From: Lentisphaerota bacterium
Lineage (GTDB): Bacteria > Verrucomicrobiota > Kiritimatiellia > UBA8416 > JAIOPI01
Assembly (NCBI GenBank): GCA_021413965.1
Contig: JAIOPI010000022.1
Span: 1-64,000 of the forward strand
Reading direction: 5' to 3'
Length of the DNA: 64,000 nucleotides
Shown here in pieces: positions 33,462-43,500 of the stretch. Every line of letters begins with the position of its first letter. Position 1 is the first letter of the stretch. The notes under the pieces were generated by a model. It was not told the DNA's origin and made no database searches. It worked only from the letters and a program-made list of their open reading frames with translations. A program made the translations under genes and the position numbers.

Positions 33462-33618
33462 GAATCCGCAAGTTATTGATGCAACTCTTGGACTGCGAAA
33501 TAGTACGCGACTTGAGGAACGAAGGCAGTGCCATCGCCGCCAGGAGTCCGATGATCCCCACCACAATCATGATCTCCACCAGCGTGAAGCCCTGTTTTCT
33601 GCTGTGATAGGCCTGCAT
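33445..33618 (-). pseudogene. Truncated type IV pilin-like (pseudopilin) gene
   Basis: From the ATG at 33618 (AGGAG upstream) the protein has the prepilin signature: a short leader MQAYHSRKQG, cleavage before F, then FTLVEIMIVVGIIGLLAAMA, and PSFLKSRTISQSKSCINNLR, as in PVC-type pseudopilins. After CINNLRI the sequence enters the IS630 end at 33461 and stops 5 codons later. Full family members continue for 60 or more residues, so the 3' part is lost or displaced by the island. Confidence 0.75.
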
Positions 33619-33857
33619 AGCCGGAACTCCTCGCCTACTCCGTCCACCGCTCTCTGCGTGGCTGCCGCATCCATTCTGCTCCAGCACATCCCGTGCCACC
33701 CCCCCAGCCCCTGGTCTCTGAGCGCCCACAACCGCTCGACCGCGCCATTCCCTCCATGAAATGGCCCAAGTTGCCAGGCCAGCCTTCTGACCGTCTTGAC
33801 GTGGACGCAGGCGTGAGAAAAAAAAAGGAATGCCATTCGCAGCGGACAAAGAAAGCC

Positions 33858-33885
33858 TTGCCGTGCGAGTGGCCTCGCCTACACT
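33858..33885 (+). promoter_or_regulatory. Predicted promoter of the yej operon
   Basis: TTGCCG (33858-33863) and TACACT (33880-33885) are 16 bases apart, 19 bases before the ATG at 33905, with GAGGG as ribosome site. The same TACACT box precedes the oppA-type gene at 48273-48278. Inspection only. Confidence 0.4.
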
Positions 33886-33904
33886 ACGCCGCGAGGGATT
33901 CACC

Positions 33905-35683
33905 ATGACACTTGCCACCCGCATTCTACTGTTGATGCTCGCACTGGAACTGTCCGTCCGCGCCGAGGAAACCTTCCCCCGCCCGGACTGGCACGACGCC
34001 CCCAATCCCCTCGCCTCGCCTCATGCCGTGGTCGGCGGCACCCTCTCCATCTTCCCCGGCCCCTATCCACCCAGCTTCAACTACTACCTCAACAACAGCG
34101 CCTTCAGCGCCGAAATCTTCTCGTCTCTCTATGAAACCCTCATCACCACCAGCCCGCTGACCGCCGACTACGAGCCTGCCCTCGCCCAGAAGTGGACCAT
34201 CTCCGACGATAAGCGCACCTTTACCTTCTGGATCGACCCCAAGGCCCGTTGGAGCGACGGCCAGCCCGTGACCGCCGAAGATGTCCTCTGGACCTTCGAC
34301 ACCATCATGGACCCGAAGAACCTCACGGGCGGGCACAAAGTGCCTCTCCAGTCTTTCGAGCGGCCGGTGATCCTGACCAACAACGTCATCCGCTTTACAT
34401 CCAAGGAAGTGCACTGGCGCAACCTCGCCGCCGCGGGTGAATTTCACATCCTCCCCCGCCACGCCTTCACCAACCAGGACTTCAACAAGATCAACTTCGC
34501 GTTCCCGGTGGTCTCCGGCCCCTACCAGCTCGGGGAACTCAAGGAAGGCATCCAGCTCAAGCTGGAGCGCCGCGCCGACTGGTGGGCCCGGGCCTATCTC
34601 CGGAACCAGCACACCGGTAATTTCCAGACGCTCCAGTTCCGCTTCTTCGCCGAACAGGAAAACGCCTACGAGGCTTTTAAGAAAGGCCAGATCGATCTCT
34701 TCCCCGTCTACATGGCACGCCTGTGGGTGAACGAGACGCAGGGCGATCGATTCTCCAGGAACTGGATCGTCAAACAGCGCGTCGAAAATCACCGCCCGGT
34801 CGGATTCCAGGGCTTCGCCATGAACATGCGCCGCCCGCCCTTCCACGACCTGAACGTCCGCCGGGCCCTCTGCCACCTCGTGGACCGCGACCGCATGAAC
34901 ACGACCCTCATGTACAGCCAGTACTTCCTCCACCGCTCCTACTTCGAAGACCTCTACGACGCCCAGACGCCCTGCACGAACCCGCCGTACGCGTTCGACA
35001 AGGAGGCCGCCCGCGCCCTCCTCCATCAAGCCGGCTGGACCGCCAACCCCGCCACCGGCCTGCTCGAAAAGGATGGGCAGCCGCTCACCGTCCGCTTCCT
35101 CACCCACGACAGCAGCTCGGACAAGTTCCTCGCCATCTTCAGCGAGGACCTCAAGGACGTCGGCATCACGCTGACGGTCGACAAGAAGGACGCCGCCGCC
35201 TGGTCGAAGGACATGGACGAGTTCAACTACGACATCACCTGGGCCGCCTGGAGCGCCGGCCTGTTCAAGGATCCCGAGGACATGTGGTCCTCGAAGGAAG
35301 CGGACCGGCACAGCGGGAATAACATCACCGGCTTCAAGGACCCGCGCGTGGATGAACTCATCGAAAAGCAGAAACCCCTGTTCGACCTGCAGGGCCGCAA
35401 CGCCATTGTCCGCGAAATTGACGGCATCCTGACCGCGCAGTGCCCCTATATCCTTCTATGGAATATCAACGCCACGCGCTTGCTCTACTGGAACAAGTTC
35501 GGCATGCCGCCGACGGTGCTCGGCAAGTACGGCGGCGAGCGCGACGCCTACTGGTACTGGTGGTACGATTCGGATTCCGCGGCCGAGTTGGAAGAGGCCC
35601 AGCAGTCCGGGGCCGTGCTCCCGGAACGTCCCCCGCTGGTCCAGTTTGACAAGGTATTCCCGGCGCCCGTCACATCGCCCTGA
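33905..35683 (+). CDS. yejA: Peptide ABC transporter substrate-binding protein, YejA-like
   Basis: 592 residues with a signal peptide (MTLATRILLLMLALELSVRA). An SBP_bac_5 fold follows: GGTLSIFPGPYPPSFNYYLN, then FTFWIDPKARWSDGQPVTAEDVLWTF and the C-terminal NNITGFKDPRVDELIEKQ. The text is closest in style to YejA, which binds peptides such as microcin C in the periplasm. It starts the five-gene importer operon; the downstream permeases support the assignment. The start at 33905 is chosen because the signal peptide begins there; the frame is open 75 bases further upstream. Confidence 0.88.
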   Translation: MTLATRILLLMLALELSVRAEETFPRPDWHDAPNPLASPHAVVGGTLSIFPGPYPPSFNYYLNNSAFSAEIFSSLYETLITTSPLTADYEPALAQKWTISDDKRTFTFWIDPKARWSDGQPVTAEDVLWTFDTIMDPKNLTGGHKVPLQSFERPVILTNNVIRFTSKEVHWRNLAAAGEFHILPRHAFTNQDFNKINFAFPVVSGPYQLGELKEGIQLKLERRADWWARAYLRNQHTGNFQTLQFRFFAEQENAYEAFKKGQIDLFPVYMARLWVNETQGDRFSRNWIVKQRVENHRPVGFQGFAMNMRRPPFHDLNVRRALCHLVDRDRMNTTLMYSQYFLHRSYFEDLYDAQTPCTNPPYAFDKEAARALLHQAGWTANPATGLLEKDGQPLTVRFLTHDSSSDKFLAIFSEDLKDVGITLTVDKKDAAAWSKDMDEFNYDITWAAWSAGLFKDPEDMWSSKEADRHSGNNITGFKDPRVDELIEKQKPLFDLQGRNAIVREIDGILTAQCPYILLWNINATRLLYWNKFGMPPTVLGKYGGERDAYWYWWYDSDSAAELEEAQQSGAVLPERPPLVQFDKVFPAPVTSP

Positions 35684-35765
35684 ACGGCAAGGGCCGCGGT
35701 GGAACGCGGCCCACCCCCGCCAGTCTCGTGGGAGCGCGCGGTTCCACCCGCGCCTGCTGAACGCT

Positions 35766-36809
35766 ATGGAACGCATCGAGTACTTCACCCGGCGCCTGCT
35801 GCTCATCATCCCCACCTTCCTGGGCATCACGCTGGTCTGCTTTGGCCTCACGCAGTTCATCCCCGGCGGCCCCGTCGAACAGCTCCTGATGCAGATGCGG
35901 CAGATCGGCAGCAGCGAATCCGCTCCCGCCGGCCCGGGTGCCGCCGCCATCTCCGCCTCGTACCGCCACGAACTGGAAGTCCACTTCGGCTTCGACCGCC
36001 CCATCTGGGAACGCTACGCGAACTGGCTCGTCCGCGACCGTCTCGGCCTGCGCATGGACTCCTACACCTTTCCCAACAAGACCGTCTGGCAGCTGATCCG
36101 CGAACGCCTCCCCGTCTCGCTCATCTTCGGCATCACCGGCTTCCTCCTCAGCTACCTGATCTGCATCCCCCTCGGCATCGCCAAGGCCCTGCGCCATGGC
36201 AGCGCCTTCGACCTCGGCTCCAGCGTCGTCGTGTTCGTCGGCTACGCACTCCCCTCCATCGCCCTCGGCATGGTCCTGCGCACCCTGCTCTGCGGCACCG
36301 TCGACCAGTTCTGGGACGTCTTCCCCGTCTCCGGATTCCAGGCCGACAACTTCGACCAGCTCTCCTTCGCCGCCCGGGCCGCCGACCGCTTCCGCCACAT
36401 GTTCCTCCCCGTCCTCTGCTACGTCGTGAGCGACTTCGCCGTCCTGACCGTGCTGATGAAGAACTCGCTGCTCGACCAGATCGGCAGCGACTACATCCGC
36501 ACCGTCTTGGCCAAGGGCGGCTCCGCGCGCCGTGCCATCTGGGGTCACGCCCTGCGCAACAGCCTCGTCCCCATCGTGACCGGACTCGGCGGCATCATGA
36601 CGGTCATGTTCGCAGGCTCCGTCATTATCGAGCAGATGTTTGAAATCCCCGGCATGGGCCGCCTCGGCTTCGAGGCCATTGTCGGACGCGATTACGCCGT
36701 CTTCATGGGCACCCTTGCCGTCACCTCGCTGCTGGCCCTCGTCGGCAACCTCCTGTCCGATTTCTGTTACGTCCTCATCGATCCCCGGATCAACTTCCAG
36801 AAACAGTGA
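35766..36809 (+). CDS. yejB: Peptide ABC transporter permease YejB
   Basis: 347 residues with six membrane segments. RRLLLIIPTFLGITLVCFGL, then PGGPVEQLL, then HFGFDRPIWERYANWL and the C-terminal VSDFAVLTVLMKNSLLD and YVLIDPRINF align well with YejB, which has the same insertions relative to OppB. It is an inner-membrane permease half. The EAA loop (IWGHALRNSLVPIVTGLGG) that contacts the ATPase is present. The start is the first ATG that gives the standard N-terminus. Confidence 0.9.
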   Translation: MERIEYFTRRLLLIIPTFLGITLVCFGLTQFIPGGPVEQLLMQMRQIGSSESAPAGPGAAAISASYRHELEVHFGFDRPIWERYANWLVRDRLGLRMDSYTFPNKTVWQLIRERLPVSLIFGITGFLLSYLICIPLGIAKALRHGSAFDLGSSVVVFVGYALPSIALGMVLRTLLCGTVDQFWDVFPVSGFQADNFDQLSFAARAADRFRHMFLPVLCYVVSDFAVLTVLMKNSLLDQIGSDYIRTVLAKGGSARRAIWGHALRNSLVPIVTGLGGIMTVMFAGSVIIEQMFEIPGMGRLGFEAIVGRDYAVFMGTLAVTSLLALVGNLLSDFCYVLIDPRINFQKQ

Positions 36810-36819
36810 TCGTCATCCC

Positions 36820-38418
36820 ATGTTAACCCGCCTGTTCCAGAATCCCCTGACCCGCAAACGCCTGCGGCGCTTTCGCGCCAAGCGGCGCGCCTACTGGTCG
36901 TTCTGGATGCTGCTCGCGGCTTACGTCCTGAGCCTCGGCTCCGAACTGATCTGCAACGACCGCCCCCTCGTCGTGCGCTTCAACGGGCGATGGCTCTTCC
37001 CCGTCTTTCGCTATTACCCCGAATCCACCTTTACGGGCAGCGCCCGCGAGACGCGCCCCGACTACCGCGCGCTGGCCGCCTCCCCCGCCTTCCGCAGCAC
37101 CCCCGATAATTTCATGCTCTTTCCGCTCGTCCCCTTCAGCCCCTACGAAAGCGTCGACCCCGACTCCCTGCGCACCGACGCCGCTACCAGGTTGACCTTC
37201 ACACCCGTGCCCCGCGTCGGCAACATCAACGTCGACGCCGACCTCACCGTGGCGCGCGCGCTGGCCTGCGGCTATTTCTTTGGCACGAGCGATGACGCCG
37301 TCGAAGGCCGGCAACTCGACAAGCACTGGCCCGTGACCGAGCCCCTGCGCGAGGCCATCGCGCAGCGCCTCCGTAACGCCCAGGCCCCGGCATGGGCCGG
37401 CACCCTGACGCAAACCGCGCCGCCGCACCTCACCGCCAGCGTCTCGCTGCCAGCCTACACCCCGCGCGAGATCCCGCCCACGACGGTGCGCCTGACCTTC
37501 CGACAGGCCGAGGCACAGAGACCCGCCAGCGTGCTGAACATCAACGCCGACGGACACCCCGTGGGCGTGCCCCCGCGCCTCTGGGACGCCCTGCCCGCGG
37601 AACCGCGCGACACGCTCCTCGCCAGCGCGCGGCTGGCCCTCACCCAGTATGTCGCGCCCTCGACGCTCGACGTCGCGGGACAGCGCTACAACGTCGACGC
37701 TCACAAGATCGACATCACGTGGCCCTATCCGCCCGTGCGCGGCCATTGGATGGGCATCGACAACGCCGGCCGCGACGTCCTCGCCCGCATTCTCTACGGG
37801 TTCCGCATCTCCATGTCGTTTGGGTTCCTGCTCGTCGCGGCCACCATGCTCCTCGGCATCGTGATCGGCGGCGTCCAGGGCTACTTCGGCGGCAAGCTCG
37901 ACCTCACCGCCCAGCGCTTCATTGAAATCTGGAGCGCCTTGCCTTTCCTGTACGTCATGATCCTGCTCGGCGCCGTGTATGGCCGCAGCTTCATCCTGCT
38001 GCTGGTCTGCTACGGCCTCTTCAACTGGATCGGCATCTCCTATTATGTGCGCGCCGAATTCCTGCGCCTGCGCCGCATGCCCTACGTCGAAGCCGCGCGC
38101 TGCCTCGGGGTACCCGCCTGGCGCATCATGCTCCAGCACATCTTCCCCAACGCCATCACACCCGTGCTCACTTTCTTCCCTTTCAGCCTCGTCGGCGCCA
38201 TCATGGCCCTCTATGGCCTTGATTACCTCGGCTTCGGCCTGCCACCGCCCACCCCCAGCTGGGGCGAACTGCTCTTCCAGGCCCAACAGTACCGCTGGGC
38301 CTGGTGGCTCATCTTCTACCCCGCCGCCGCCATCTTCATCGTCATGCTCCTCGGCGTCTTCATCGGCGAAGGCCTCCGCGATGCCTTCGACCCCAAACCC
38401 TTTGTGAGGATGGAATGA
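36820..38418 (+). CDS. yejE: Peptide ABC transporter permease YejE with long periplasmic insertion
   Basis: 532 residues against about 340 for typical YejE. The N-terminus (RRAYWSFWMLLAAYVLSLGS followed by LICNDRPLVVRFNGRWLFPV) and the permease part (GIDNAGRDVLARILYGFRIS, then QGYFGGKLDLTAQRFIEIWS, then LGFGLPPPTPSWGELLFQ) match YejE. Between them, about residues 75-300, lies an extra domain with WDALPAEPRDTLL-like segments, probably periplasmic. The stop overlaps the next start (ATGA). Confidence 0.88.
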   Translation: MLTRLFQNPLTRKRLRRFRAKRRAYWSFWMLLAAYVLSLGSELICNDRPLVVRFNGRWLFPVFRYYPESTFTGSARETRPDYRALAASPAFRSTPDNFMLFPLVPFSPYESVDPDSLRTDAATRLTFTPVPRVGNINVDADLTVARALACGYFFGTSDDAVEGRQLDKHWPVTEPLREAIAQRLRNAQAPAWAGTLTQTAPPHLTASVSLPAYTPREIPPTTVRLTFRQAEAQRPASVLNINADGHPVGVPPRLWDALPAEPRDTLLASARLALTQYVAPSTLDVAGQRYNVDAHKIDITWPYPPVRGHWMGIDNAGRDVLARILYGFRISMSFGFLLVAATMLLGIVIGGVQGYFGGKLDLTAQRFIEIWSALPFLYVMILLGAVYGRSFILLLVCYGLFNWIGISYYVRAEFLRLRRMPYVEAARCLGVPAWRIMLQHIFPNAITPVLTFFPFSLVGAIMALYGLDYLGFGLPPPTPSWGELLFQAQQYRWAWWLIFYPAAAIFIVMLLGVFIGEGLRDAFDPKPFVRME

Positions 38419-39434
38419 GCTCCCTCCTCGACATCCGCGACCTTTCCGTCTCCTTTCGCACCGACGAGGGCCTCGTCCGCGCCGTGGACCACGTGTCCCT
38501 GTCGATCCCGCGCGGCGCCGTCTTCGGCCTCGTCGGCGAATCCGGCTGCGGCAAGACCGTCACCGCCATGAGCATCCTGCGCCTCATCCCCTCGCCGCCG
38601 GGTCAGGTCGACAGCGGCTCGATCCTCTTCAAGGGCCAGGACCTGCTGCGCCTGCCCATCGCCGAACTCCGCCGCCTGCGCGGCCGCGCCATCAGCGTCA
38701 TCTTCCAGGAACCCATGACCGCGCTGTCCCCGCTCCACCGCATCGGCGATCAACTCGCTGAAACCCTGCACGTGCACGAATCCATCAGCGCCGCCGCCGC
38801 GCGCGACACCGCCCGCGACTGGCTCGGCAAGGTCGGCATCCCCGACCCCATCGACTGCCTGCAGGCCTACCCCTTCCAACTCTCCGGCGGCATGCGCCAG
38901 CGCGTCATGATTGCCATGGCCCTCATGCTGCAGCCAGAGCTGATCATTGCCGACGAACCCACCACCGCGCTCGACGTCACCATCCAGGCCCAGATCCTCG
39001 ACCTCCTGCGCGAGATGAAACGCCAGGACACCAGCGTGCTCCTCATCACGCACGACATGGGCGTCATCTGGGAAATGTGCGACCACATGGCCGTCATGTA
39101 CGCCTCTGAAGTCGTCGAATCCGGCACCGTGCAGGATCTGTTCCGCGCGCCGCAGCATCCCTACACGGCAGCGCTGCTGGCGTCGGTACCCGCCCTCGGC
39201 CGACCACGCGAACGCCTGACGCCCATTCCCGGCCAGGTGCCTTCGCCGCTGCAGTATCCCGCTGGCTGCCGATTCCGCCTCCGCTGCCGCCACGCCTTCG
39301 ACCGCTGCACCGCCCACCCGCCGCTCTACCCCTCCACCGCCGGCGCCAGCCGCTGCTTCCTCCGCGAGGCCGTCGCCCCCTCAACGCCCCCACGGGAGGG
39401 GCCGCTGCCACGCGGCCAGCACCAATCGCCATGA
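38415..39434 (+). CDS. Peptide ABC transporter ATP-binding protein, OppD/DppD-like
   Basis: 339 residues. Walker A GESGCGKT, signature [15 protein letters not shown], Walker [13 protein letters not shown], switch His in [13 protein letters not shown], and a C-terminal oligopeptide-binding tail with [14 protein letters not shown]. In enteric Yej systems this and the following ATPase are fused as YejF; here they are separate and overlapping (ATGA on both sides). Confidence 0.92.
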   Translation: MSSLLDIRDLSVSFRTDEGLVRAVDHVSLSIPRGAVFGLVGESGCGKTVTAMSILRLIPSPPGQVDSGSILFKGQDLLRLPIAELRRLRGRAISVIFQEPMTALSPLHRIGDQLAETLHVHESISAAAARDTARDWLGKVGIPDPIDCLQAYPFQLSGGMRQRVMIAMALMLQPELIIADEPTTALDVTIQAQILDLLREMKRQDTSVLLITHDMGVIWEMCDHMAVMYASEVVESGTVQDLFRAPQHPYTAALLASVPALGRPRERLTPIPGQVPSPLQYPAGCRFRLRCRHAFDRCTAHPPLYPSTAGASRCFLREAVAPSTPPREGPLPRGQHQSP

Positions 39435-40435
39435 CCTCCCCAATCGTTCCAACGCCCTCAACCGCCCCCTTGCTCCAGGTGGAAGACGTCCGCGTCTGGT
39501 TCCCCATCCGCCGCGGCGTGCTCGCACGAACCGTGGGCCACGTCCGCGCCGTCGACGGCGTGTCGCTCCACGTGAACCCCGGCGAAACCCTCGCGCTCGT
39601 GGGAGAATCCGGCTGCGGCAAGACCACCCTCGCCCGCGCCATCCTGCGCCTCGAATCCGCGCGCGCCGGCCGCATCCGCTTCGAAGGTCGCGACCTCGCC
39701 ACCCTCGCGCCCGCTGACCTGCGCCCGCTGCGGCGCCACCTGCAGGTCATCTTCCAGGATCCCTACGCCTCGCTGAACCCGCGCATGACGGTGCAGGACA
39801 TCGTAACCGAAGGACTCGTCCGGCACGGCCTCATCCACGGCCGCGAACGCGAGTCCGAAGCCCTGCGCCTCCTGAGTGACGTCGGGCTCGGCCGCGATGC
39901 CCTGCATCGCTATCCCCACGAATTCTCCGGCGGACAGCGTCAGCGCATCAGCGTGGCCCGCGCCGTGTCGCTGCACCCCAAGCTGATTATCTGCGACGAA
40001 CCCGTCAGCGCGCTGGACGTCTCCGTGCAGGCGCAGGTGCTGAACCTGCTCATGGATCTGCGCGACAAATACGCGCTCTCCTATCTCTTCATCTCGCACG
40101 ACCTCGGCGTCGTACGCCAGATCGCTGATCGCACCGCCGTCATGTACCTCGGCCGTCTCGTCGAAACCGGTCGCACCGATGACATTCTCGAGAACCCGCG
40201 CCATCCCTATACCCGGGCCCTGATCTCGGCGATTCCCCGCGCCGGCCAGCCGCGCCGCGAACGCATCGTCCTGAAGGGCGATGTCCCGTCCCCCGCCCGG
40301 CCCCCGTCGGGATGCCGCTTCCACCCCCGCTGCCCCTACGCCACCGCCGCCTGCCGCGACACCGAGCCACCCCTCGTCCCCCATCCCTCCTGCCCCGACC
40401 GCCCCGTCGCCTGCATCCGCCTGGGCGACATCTGA
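39431..40435 (+). CDS. Peptide ABC transporter ATP-binding protein, OppF/DppF-like
   Basis: 334 residues. Walker [15 protein letters not shown], signature [17 protein letters not shown], Walker [13 protein letters not shown], switch His in [14 protein letters not shown]-terminal [14 protein letters not shown], which may bind an Fe-S cluster as in other OppF/DppF-type proteins. The start overlaps the stop of the OppD-like gene. Last gene of the importer operon. Confidence 0.92.
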   Translation: MTSPIVPTPSTAPLLQVEDVRVWFPIRRGVLARTVGHVRAVDGVSLHVNPGETLALVGESGCGKTTLARAILRLESARAGRIRFEGRDLATLAPADLRPLRRHLQVIFQDPYASLNPRMTVQDIVTEGLVRHGLIHGRERESEALRLLSDVGLGRDALHRYPHEFSGGQRQRISVARAVSLHPKLIICDEPVSALDVSVQAQVLNLLMDLRDKYALSYLFISHDLGVVRQIADRTAVMYLGRLVETGRTDDILENPRHPYTRALISAIPRAGQPRRERIVLKGDVPSPARPPSGCRFHPRCPYATAACRDTEPPLVPHPSCPDRPVACIRLGDI

Positions 40436-40512
40436 AGCGGGTCCCGCCCTCGACTCCCCACCTGTTCCCCGCGGAGACGATGCCGATGGCGCCGCTTTTT
40501 TGCCCCAAAACC

Positions 40513-40546
40513 TTGAAGAAGGCCAATAATCAGGTAGAATTCACGA
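40513..40546 (+). promoter_or_regulatory. Predicted promoter giving a leaderless mRNA
   Basis: TTGAAG (40513-40518) and TAGAAT (40535-40540) are 16 bases apart. Only six bases separate the -10 box from the ATG at 40547, so transcription would begin at or next to the start codon. No ribosome site is visible, in agreement with leaderless translation. Confidence 0.45.
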
Positions 40547-43500
40547 ATGGTCACGCGTCGCCTTGGATTCCTGCTGGTCCTGTCCCTGGGCCTGTGCATG
40601 CCGCGCCAATCTGCCGCCATGCAGGCCAGCCCCCACCCCTTCGAGGCCCGGCAACCGGATGGGGCCACGCTGCACCTCACGCTCCACGGCGACGAACGCT
40701 TCCACTGGCTTGAGGACGAGCACGGCTACACCACCTTGCGGGAGAACGGACGCTACGTGTACGCCCGGCGCGATACCGGCGGACACCTGGTCGCCACGCC
40801 TCTCGTCGTCGGACGCGACGACCCGGCCGCCGCCGGCCTCACCAGGCGGATCCTTCCCGCGCCCGCCGTGGTCAGGTCTCTGCAGTCTTCGGCGTTGCCC
40901 GCCCCCTCAGAGTCCGTCCCCGGCCCCGAAGCCGTCCAGCCCAACGGCACCGTGAAAAATGTCGTCATCCTGATGCGCTTCTCCAACCACACCACCCGCA
41001 CGCTGCCATCGGTCGCCGATGTCGACACGATCTTCAACGCCGTCGGCGGCGATCCTGTCCTCGCCCCGTCCGGCAGCGTGCGCGATCTCTACCTCGAGAA
41101 TTCCTACGGCGCCATGACGATCAACTCCACCGTGTTCGCCTGGGTGACCCTGCCCAACACCGAAACGTACTACGCCAACGGCCAAAGCGGCCTGTCGACC
41201 AAAATCTGGGAGGCCATCACCGCCGCGCTGAACCTCGCGGATCCCTTGATCAACTTCAGCCAGTTCGACGCCGACGCGGACGGCAAGGTCGACGCCATCG
41301 CCTTCGTCCATTCCGGCTATGCCGCCGAGTGGGGCGGCACCGACTCCAGCGGGACGTACTACACCAGCCGAATCTGGTCGCATCGCTGGAGCATCCCGAC
41401 CTGGACGTCAGCCGAAGGCATCAAGGTCAGCGCCTACCACATCAATCCGGCCTTGTGGGGAACCTCGGGAACAAGCCCCGGGCGCATCGGCGTCATCTGC
41501 CACGAGACCGGCCATTTCTTTGGCCTGCCTGACCTCTACGACACCGATGGCGGCGGCGAAGGTATTGGCTCCTATTGCATGATGGCCAACAGCTGGGGCT
41601 TCAGCAACGACCAGCTTCATCCGCCGCACTTCTCCGCCTGGAGCAAAATCTTTCTCGGCTGGATCACCCCCACGGTCCTCAGCGCGCCGGGCGTCTATGC
41701 CATCCCGCAGGCTGAAACCAGCCCGGCGGTCTTCCGCATCAACCAGGGCTTCCCCAGCACCGAGTACCTGCTGGTGGAGAATCGCGAACCGGTCGGCTTC
41801 GAAAGTACCATGCCGGCCGGCGGACTCGCGGTCTGGCACGTGGATGAAGCCAAGGCGGGCAACACGGCGGAAGGCTATCCCGGACAGGCCGGCTGGCCCG
41901 CCAACAACAACCATTACAAGGTCGCCCTCCTCCAGGCGGACGGACTCTACCAACTCGAGCGCGGCCAGAACCGCGGTGACTCGGGCGACCTCTACCGCGC
42001 CAGCGGTGTGTCGGCCATCACCCCGACCACGGTCCCCAGCACCGTCTCGTATCAGAATGGCGTCACCACCACCACCCGCAACCAACTCACCGACATCGGC
42101 GTTCCCGGGGCCAGCATGACGTTTACCTACAGCCTGACCAGTGTGCTGACCGTGTCTCCCACGAATGCCTTCGATTCCGCAGGTGCCGTCGGGGGCCCCT
42201 TCATCCCGTCGAGCCAAGTCTGCGTGCTGACGAACCGCAGCGCCTCCAGCATCACATGGACCGCCACCAGATCCCAACCCTGGCTGAGCCTCAGCCCCAC
42301 CAACGGCGTGCTGGCCGCCGGCGCGGTCGCGAACGTCACCCTCTCCATCAACAGTGCCGCCAACGCCTTGGCTCCCGGCGCCTACGCCGATGCCGTGCTG
42401 TTCACCAACCTCACCAATGCCGGCGACTTCACCACGCATCCCGTCAGCCTGGCCGTGGCCAGCACCACGACGACCACCACGACCACCTCAACCACGTCCA
42501 GCACCACCACAACCACCACGAGCACAACCTCAACCACCGCGCTCGCGCCGCCACAGTTGTTCGTCTCGCCGCCGGCGCTGGACTTCGGAGCCGTGCCCGT
42601 GGGACAGGTCAGCAATCTCGACGTCGTGGTGACCAATGCAGGCGGGCAGCCGCTCTCGGGCACGGTCTCCGTGCTCCCGCCATTTGCGCTCGCGACGAAC
42701 GCATTTATCGTGGACGGCGGAAGCGCCACCGCCATCTCCGTTACGTTCACACCCCCCGGCGTCGGGAACTATTCGAACGACCTTGAGTTCACCAGCGACG
42801 GCGGCCAGGCGCGCTGCTCCGTATCCGGCACCGGCACCCCGATCGCCTCCCTGGCGCTCAGCCCCTCCACACTGTTCGTAGCCGTTCGCGTCGGCAACGC
42901 CCCGACTGCCCAGACCTTCGACGTCTGGAATGCAACCACGGGCACCCTCGCCTACGCCGTATCCTCGGACGCGGCATGGCTCTCGGCAACCCCTGCAGGC
43001 GGATCCAGCACGGGCGAGCACGACCCCATCGCCATCACCTGTGACACCACCTTGCTCACGCCGGACCGCTACACCGGCACGCTCACCATCAGTGCCACCG
43101 AGGCCCTCGACTCACCCCAAACCGTCACGGTGACACTTGACGTGCTCGCACCGCAAACACACTTCGTGTCCTCCAGCAGCACGACCCCCGTGCCGCCCTA
43201 CACCAACTGGACGACGGCAGCCCAGACGATCCAGGACGCTGTAGACGTCTCGGAGGATGGCGACACGGTGCTCGTAACCAACGGCACGTACAACGCCGGC
43301 GGCCGGATCGTGTTCGGCGCGCTGAGCAATCGCGTGGCCATCACCAGGGCCGTGACCGTCCAGAGCGTTGGCGGGCCGGCGGTCACCCGGATTTCCGGCC
43401 AGGGCCCCAACGGCAACAGCGCCGTGCGTGGCGCCTACGTGTCGTCCGGTGCCGCGCTGATCGGGTTCACCCTCAGTGATGGCGCCACCCGCACGACGGG

